A program made the translations under genes and the position numbers. Shown here one piece after another: positions 7,156 to 10,172 of a stretch of 10,172 nucleotides of DNA; within the stretch, counting starts at the first letter, position 1; the number at the start of each line of letters is the position of its first letter. The notes under the pieces were generated by a model, which saw only the letters and a list, made by a program, of their open reading frames with translations, did no database searches and had not been told where the DNA came from. This DNA is from an uncultured Clostridia bacterium (GTDB taxonomy: Bacteria; Bacillota_A; Clostridia; Christensenellales; Aristaeellaceae): contig CAMBWJ010000036.1 in assembly GCA_945871545.1 (NCBI GenBank), forward strand, positions 1 through 10,172, given 5' to 3'.

Positions 7156-7169
7156 GAACTCTCAAGTTC
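7156..7169 (-). promoter_or_regulatory. Small inverted repeat in the CatA-like leader
   Basis: GAACT and AGTTC flank a four-base loop in the predicted leader, between the promoter and the ribosome site. Some cat genes use leader hairpins for translational attenuation, but this stem is only 5 base pairs and does not cover the ribosome site. Significance is doubtful. Confidence 0.25.
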
Positions 7170-7182
7170 TCCATTTACAATA

Positions 7183-7211
7183 ATTATAGCACACGGATAT
7201 GAATAATTCTA
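7183..7211 (-). promoter_or_regulatory. Candidate promoter of the CatA-like gene
   Basis: The minus strand shows an extended -10 TGCTATAAT (TATAAT at 7183-7188) and a weak -35 TAGAAT (7206-7211) at a 17-base spacing. Predicted transcription begins about 50 bases before the ATG at 7127. Confidence 0.5.
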
Positions 7212-7254
7212 CCAGCTAGAGCAGCGCATTGCTTCTGTAGATTAGGAGACGATT

Positions 7255-7500
7255 ATGGATAAAAATGCGATAAAAAAATATGCTGTCTGGGCACGGACAG
7301 AGCTGATCGCCCGTGTTTCCATGAAAGCGGAACAGTATGGCATTGCCGAGGATAACATGCAAAAGTGTCAAGCTAAGCATCTGATTTTGCTTTGCTTGCC
7401 CCTTTGGAGACCGCAAATTTGCAATGATGCGCAGGCTTTTCCACTAACGTGCAGAAGTAAAAATGATGGCGAATATGCTATGACGGTAGCGCCTCAGTAG
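7255..7500 (+). pseudogene. N-terminal stub of a PglX-like (BREX-type) DNA methyltransferase
   Basis: The first 34 residues, MDKNAIKKYAVWARTELIAR continuing VSMKAEQYGIAEDN, closely resemble the conserved N-terminus of PglX-type adenine methyltransferases found in BREX loci and related type IIG-like enzymes of Clostridia. A good ribosome site (TAGGAG) precedes the ATG. After about position 7356 the resemblance stops and the frame continues as unlikely sequence to a stop inside the repeat at 7498-7500. PglX proteins are usually over 1,000 residues and none of the methylase motifs are here. I therefore treat it as a truncated remnant, with the second half of the frame being non-genic. The match is from memory of the family. 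Confidence 0.55.
7356..7487. other. Unassigned AT-rich stretch between methyltransferase stub and repeat
   Basis: I see no gene here that I recognise. It holds a perfect 10-base palindrome GCAAATTTGC (7413-7422). It may be the scar between the broken methyltransferase gene and the repeat. Confidence 0.4.
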
Positions 7501-7589
7501 GCACAACATAGCCCAAGTTGTGTTTTGGTAGGATGAACATACATCACAATATGTTGTGGTGATAGCACCTCAGTAGACACAACATAGCC
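7488..7589. repeat. Hairpin-rich 76-base repeat, right copies (about 1.3 units)
   Basis: AGCGCCTCAGTAGGCACAAC at 7488 recurs 76 bases later at 7564 as AGCACCTCAGTAGACACAAC, both followed by ATAGCC. Combining left and right copies gives a 76-base unit: the 55-base segment seen at 1-55 plus 21 bases (7514-7534). TATGTTGTG (7550-7558) can pair with CACAACATA at 7578-7586 or with the one at 7502-7510; GTTGTG at 7518-7523 offers a third partner. The last bases, TAG at 7585-7587, form an in-frame stop directly before the comM remnant. I do not recognise a named element family. Confidence 0.85.
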
Positions 7590-8067
7590 CTGCGGCCATT
7601 ACGGCTCCAAGACGCAGGAATGCCGCTGCAAGCCGCACGAGATCGAGCGGTATCTCTCGCGCATCTCCGGGCCGCTGCTGGACCGCATCGACATGCAGCT
7701 GGAGGTCTCCGCGCTGCCGGTCAGCGAGATCACGGCGGGTGCGAAGGAGGAGCCGTCCAGCGTCATCCGCGCACGCGTGCAGGCGGCCAGAGCGCGCCAG
7801 CAGGCGCGTTATGACAGGACGCATGTGACCTGCAACGCGGAGCTGTCGGCGCGGCAGGTCAGCGAGGTATGCGCGCTTGACAACGATTGCCGGCTGCTGC
7901 TGGAGCGGGCGTGCGAAAAGTACCATCTCTCCATGCGCGCGGTGAGCCGCATCCAGAAGGTGGCGCGGACGATCGCGGACCTGGCGGGTGAGGAGCGGAT
8001 TGGCAAGGCACATCTGCTGGAGGCGCTGGCGTACCGGAATCTGGATAAGGACTACTGGAGACGGTAA
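7588..8067 (+). pseudogene. comM: C-terminal third of a ComM/YifB-type AAA+ ATPase, 5' end missing
   Basis: From CCC at 7588 the frame reads PCGHYGSKTQECRCKPHEIE, then RYLSRISGPLLDRID and a C-terminal Mg-chelatase-type helical domain ending YRNLDKDYWRR (159 residues). This matches the end of the YifB/ComM family, in which NPCPCG lies near residue 345 of about 500, followed by the arginine-finger region LSRISGPLLDRID. ComM is a hexameric helicase that promotes branch migration during natural transformation. The whole N-terminal domain and the Walker motifs are absent. The codon immediately upstream is a TAG supplied by the repeat, so the gene is cut exactly at the repeat edge. The ATG at 7693 has no good ribosome site; any product would lack ATPase activity. 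The rest of the gene may lie left of the window or be lost. Confidence 0.9.
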
Positions 8068-8147
8068 AGCGTTTGCCAAATCCGCTGTGCTGTGATAAGA
8101 TAGGGAGAATCTTCCGGGGCTCTCCCGGGGAAACGGAGTACGATGAG

Positions 8148-8921
8148 ATGATTGAGAAGCGAGACATCCTCTTTACGCCCGCCAATGAAATGCGGACGCT
8201 GCATATCTACCTGCCGGACGATTACGGGATGAGCGGCGAGCGCTATCCGGTGATGTATTTCTTTGACGGGCACAACCTGTTCTCTAACGAGGACGCGACC
8301 TATGGCAAGAGCTGGGGCCTCAAGGATTTCCTGGCTCAGTGGGGCAAGAAGCTGATCATCGTGGGCGTGACCTGCTCGATGACCAACCGCCTGGTGGAAT
8401 ACTGCCCGTATCACTTCACGAAGGGTTTCCTCGGCGAGATCAGGGGGACAGGCGACGCGACGATCCGCTGGATGCTTGACGAGCTCAAGCCGGTTATCGA
8501 CCGGGACTACCGCACGATCCCGTTCCGCGAGTGCACGGCCATTGGCGGCTCGAGCATGGGCGGCCTGATGAGCCTGTACGCGGTCATCCGCTACAACACC
8601 TGGTTCTCCAAGGCGGCGTGCCTGTCGAGCACCACCGGCCCGTGCATGGAGGATTTCCGCAGGGATATCGCGGAGGCGGAGATTTCGCCCGATACCCGCG
8701 TATACCTCTCCTGGGGCACGGAGGAGGGAGGCGGCTCCAAGATGTATCCGCGCAAGGACACCAACGACACCATGGCTGCGCGCAACGGCGAGCTGGCTGC
8801 GCGTCTGAATGAAAAGGGCGCGCGCACGCGCATCTACGGCCAGCCGGGCGGACGGCACTGTGAGGCGGACTGGGAGAAGCAGGTGCCGATGTTCATGAAC
8901 TTCCTGTGGTGTGACGGTTGA
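8148..8921 (+). CDS. Esterase-D-like alpha/beta hydrolase
   Basis: This 257-residue cytoplasmic serine hydrolase carries the nucleophile elbow GSSMG at 134-138 (S136), a family-typical SWGTEE segment at 188-193 that may hold the acid, and the C-terminal histidine in GGRHCEADWEKQVPMFMNF (H237). Together these give the Esterase_D (PF00756) pattern. The start HIYLPDDYGMSGERYPVMYFFDGHN (read in two parts from residue 19) is also typical. The ATG at 8148 has GGAG 9 bases before it; an in-frame TTG at 8073 is less likely. It follows the comM remnant by 80 bases. Members cleave esters such as acetylated sugars, siderophore esters or S-formylglutathione; the substrate cannot be chosen here. Confidence 0.88.
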   Translation: MIEKRDILFTPANEMRTLHIYLPDDYGMSGERYPVMYFFDGHNLFSNEDATYGKSWGLKDFLAQWGKKLIIVGVTCSMTNRLVEYCPYHFTKGFLGEIRGTGDATIRWMLDELKPVIDRDYRTIPFRECTAIGGSSMGGLMSLYAVIRYNTWFSKAACLSSTTGPCMEDFRRDIAEAEISPDTRVYLSWGTEEGGGSKMYPRKDTNDTMAARNGELAARLNEKGARTRIYGQPGGRHCEADWEKQVPMFMNFLWCDG

Positions 8922-8944
8922 TGCGCATAAGGGAGAGAAAGGGA

Positions 8945-9025
8945 ACGAGGACCTCATCCGCCCTTCGGGCACCTTCCCCTTTGGGGAAGGTGGCTTGCCG
9001 CAGGCAAGACGGATGAGGTCCTCGT
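8945..9025. repeat. 81-base palindromic element with cloverleaf fold
   Basis: ACGAGGACCTCATCCG (8945-8960) is a perfect 16-base match to the reverse complement of 9010-9025. Inside sit three further hairpins: CCC-TTC-GGG (8961-8969), ACCTTCCCC-TTT-GGGGAAGGT (8971-8991) and CTTGCC-GCA-GGCAAG (8994-9008). The motif CTCATCCG...CACCTTCCCC resembles intergenic palindromic repeats I recall as widespread in gut Clostridia. It lies between convergent genes (esterase rightward, phosphatase leftward), so it may also act as a bidirectional terminator. There is no coding potential. Confidence 0.85.
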
Positions 9026-9050
9026 GAACAAAATCCCCCTAAAGCACCCT

Positions 9051-9872
9051 TTATCCTTCCGCCATTTCAGCGTGCTCGCTGAGCCAATGGGCCACGGCGT
9101 CCTCGTCGTTGCTGCCGATCACCGCCGTGGCGACGGCCTTGAGCTCCGGCGCGGCGTTGCTGACCGCGTAGCCCTCGTCGGCCAGCTCGAACATGTCGAT
9201 GTCGTTCTTGCCGTCGCCGAAGACCACGAGCCGGTTGCAGCCCAGCTTCTCCCTGAGCTGACGGATGGCGTTCGATTTGGAGGCAGCCAGCGGCATGATC
9301 TCCAGCCACTGCTCGCCGGAGTAGATGTCCTTCTGATAGACCGTGTGGCAGACGTCCCGGTATCTGCGCTCCAGCGGCTCGAGCTTCTCCGCATCGCCGA
9401 TGCAGGCAAAGTAGAAGATGTCGCCCCGATACAGGTCCTGAACGGATGCGACCGGGTTGTCCCGGCGGTCGCCCCGGCGGGAGGCGACAAAGTCCAGCAC
9501 GCCCCGGCTGCTGCGCGCCGGGACGTAGGAGAACCGCTCCACACCGTCCACAAACGCATAGACGATCGGCACGACGCCGTGTGCAAGCAAACCGTCAAGC
9601 ACCTCGTGCGCGTCGCCGCCGAAGAAATTGGAGAGCAGGATCTCCCCGGTCACATTGTCGACGATCATCGCGCCGTTGTAGACGATCAGCGGGATGTGCG
9701 CGTCGAGCCCGCGCGTGACCTTTGCGGAGGTGGAATACGACCTGGCGGTGGCATAGGAAAAGAGCATGCCCTGCTGCGCGAGGCAGTTGATGGTCCGGTT
9801 GGTGTAGTCCGACGTGGAGACGTCGCTGCGCAGCAGCGTGCCGTCCAGATCGGAAACGTACAGCGTCTTCAT
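9051..9872 (-). CDS. Cof-type HAD-superfamily phosphatase
   Basis: This 273-residue cytoplasmic hydrolase shows all four HAD motifs: DLDGT with nucleophile D8 and acid D10, motif II T42 in SYATARS, motif III K199 in AASKSNAI, and motif IV GDGKNDIDM with D220 and D224 binding magnesium. The long cap insertion between motifs II and III (about residues 80-195) identifies the Cof/IIB subgroup, which dephosphorylates sugar phosphates, pyridoxal phosphate or flavin intermediates. The ATG at 9872 is preceded by AGGGAG at 9 bases; an upstream in-frame ATG at 9911 lies between the promoter -10 and this site and is less likely. It is transcribed from the promoter at 9902-9930. Confidence 0.93.
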   Translation of the reverse strand: MKTLYVSDLDGTLLRSDVSTSDYTNRTINCLAQQGMLFSYATARSYSTSAKVTRGLDAHIPLIVYNGAMIVDNVTGEILLSNFFGGDAHEVLDGLLAHGVVPIVYAFVDGVERFSYVPARSSRGVLDFVASRRGDRRDNPVASVQDLYRGDIFYFACIGDAEKLEPLERRYRDVCHTVYQKDIYSGEQWLEIMPLAASKSNAIRQLREKLGCNRLVVFGDGKNDIDMFELADEGYAVSNAAPELKAVATAVIGSNDEDAVAHWLSEHAEMAEG

Positions 9873-9901
9873 GGCGTGATCTCCCTGCAGAATTTTCGGA
9901 T

Positions 9902-9930
9902 ATTGTAGCATTTTGTGGCTGGATTGTCAA
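9902..9930 (-). promoter_or_regulatory. Sigma-A promoter of the HAD phosphatase
   Basis: The minus strand has a perfect -35 TTGACA (9925-9930), a 17-base spacer and a -10 TACAAT (9902-9907) with an extended TGC just before it. Initiation would be near 9895, only about 23 bases before the ATG at 9872, which excludes the upstream ATG at 9911. Confidence 0.85.
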
Positions 9931-9940
9931 ATTAGCAGTA

Positions 9941-9954
9941 ATATTTCAAAATAT
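9941..9954. promoter_or_regulatory. Palindrome between divergent promoters, candidate operator
   Basis: ATATTT-CA-AAATAT is a perfect 6-base inverted repeat located between the -35 boxes of the leftward phosphatase promoter and the rightward promoter of the Tat-exported protein. It could bind a regulator of both, but AT-rich palindromes arise easily by chance. Confidence 0.35.
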
Positions 9955-9965
9955 CATGCGCGGTA

Positions 9966-9994
9966 TTTACAAGGGCCGGGCAAGGTGATAGAAT
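9966..9994 (+). promoter_or_regulatory. Promoter of the Tat-signal gene
   Basis: TTTACA (9966-9971), a 17-base spacer and TAGAAT (9989-9994) form a good sigma-A promoter with predicted start near 10001, about 34 bases before the ATG at 10035. Confidence 0.6.
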
Positions 9995-10034
9995 ATACCA
10001 ACTGAAATAATATGTTGCATTGGGAGGTGCAGAC

Positions 10035-10172
10035 ATGGATAAGGGCATGACGCGAAGGAGCTTTCTCAAGACGGCAGCGGCCGGCGCGGCCGGCGTGGCC
10101 GCTTATGGCATGATGGGCAGTGTGGCCGCGGCAAAGGCGGAGGAGGACACGTTTGACGGCCGCCGGAAGTTC
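10035..10172 (+). CDS. Tat-exported protein, N-terminal part only
   Basis: The 46 visible codons start after a strong GGGAGGTG ribosome site with 5-base spacing. They encode a twin-arginine signal peptide: MTRRSFLK at residues 5-12, a hydrophobic Ala/Gly-rich stretch (TAAAGAAGVAAYGMMGSVAA) and an AKA cleavage region at about 32-36. The mature part begins EEDTFDGRRKF and runs off the window. Tat signals are used by folded, often cofactor-containing enzymes such as flavoprotein or molybdenum oxidoreductases, but nothing seen here identifies the enzyme. The gene is divergent from the HAD phosphatase. Confidence 0.85.
   Translation, partial: MDKGMTRRSFLKTAAAGAAGVAAYGMMGSVAAAKAEEDTFDGRRKF

Noticed and set aside
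7255..7500. Complete BREX or restriction system
   Set aside because: Only about 34 PglX-like codons exist; no methylase motifs or other BREX genes are present.
1..7589. CRISPR array
   Set aside because: There are only a few copies of a 76-base unit, no regular spacers and no cas genes.
7488..7589. Integron attC site
   Set aside because: Hairpins are present, but the GTTRRRY and RYYYAAC core sites in the required arrangement are not seen, and no integron integrase is in the window.
8945..9025. tRNA gene
   Set aside because: The shape is cloverleaf-like, but the 16-base-pair acceptor-like stem, three-base loops and missing T-loop and anticodon-loop consensus exclude a tRNA.
9024..9908. 294-codon plus-strand frame
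   Set aside because: It is antisense to the HAD phosphatase, which has all four catalytic motifs.

Overview
The window looks like chromosomal or metagenome-assembled DNA from a moderately GC-rich gut-type Firmicute (Clostridia). This is inferred from strong AGGAGG-type ribosome binding sites, textbook sigma-A promoters, a carbohydrate ABC operon without its own ATPase, a Cof-type HAD phosphatase and a CatA-like acetyltransferase. I cannot fix the genus.

Layout. Bases 1-55 are one copy of a hairpin-rich repeat. It returns at 7488-7589 as almost one and a half units of a 76-base repeat. Between the copies, a leftward operon (4651 to 242) encodes a sugar-binding protein, two MalF/MalG-type permeases and a protein resembling GH20/GH67-type glycoside hydrolases. 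It starts at a perfect TTGACA-17-TATAAT promoter, has a terminator/attenuator hairpin just after the binding-protein gene, and ends at a terminator-like hairpin at 159-208. A rightward FAD-dependent oxidoreductase (4922-6265) is divergently arranged from it. The operon probably imports and trims an oligosaccharide or glycoside, and the flavoprotein may act in the same catabolic programme.

From about 6270 to 7590 the base composition turns AT-rich and the content is scrap-like. There is a zinc-ribbon fragment of a large serine recombinase, an intact CatA-like O-acetyltransferase, and a roughly 34-codon N-terminal stub resembling a PglX-type (BREX) DNA methyltransferase. The repeat follows, and its last bases form an in-frame stop directly fused to the C-terminal third of a comM/yifB-type AAA+ ATPase gene. 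This reads as a decayed integration site or as a junction created by an inserted element.

After the comM remnant come an esterase-D-like serine hydrolase (8148-8921), an 81-base palindromic element that folds as a cloverleaf (8945-9025), and a leftward Cof-type HAD phosphatase (9872-9051). Divergent from the phosphatase is the start of a Tat-exported protein that runs off the right edge.

I see no complete novel defence system or other novel multigene system. The most unusual parts are the repeat-bounded segment with its broken comM, the mobile and defence relics beside it, and the cloverleaf repeat.
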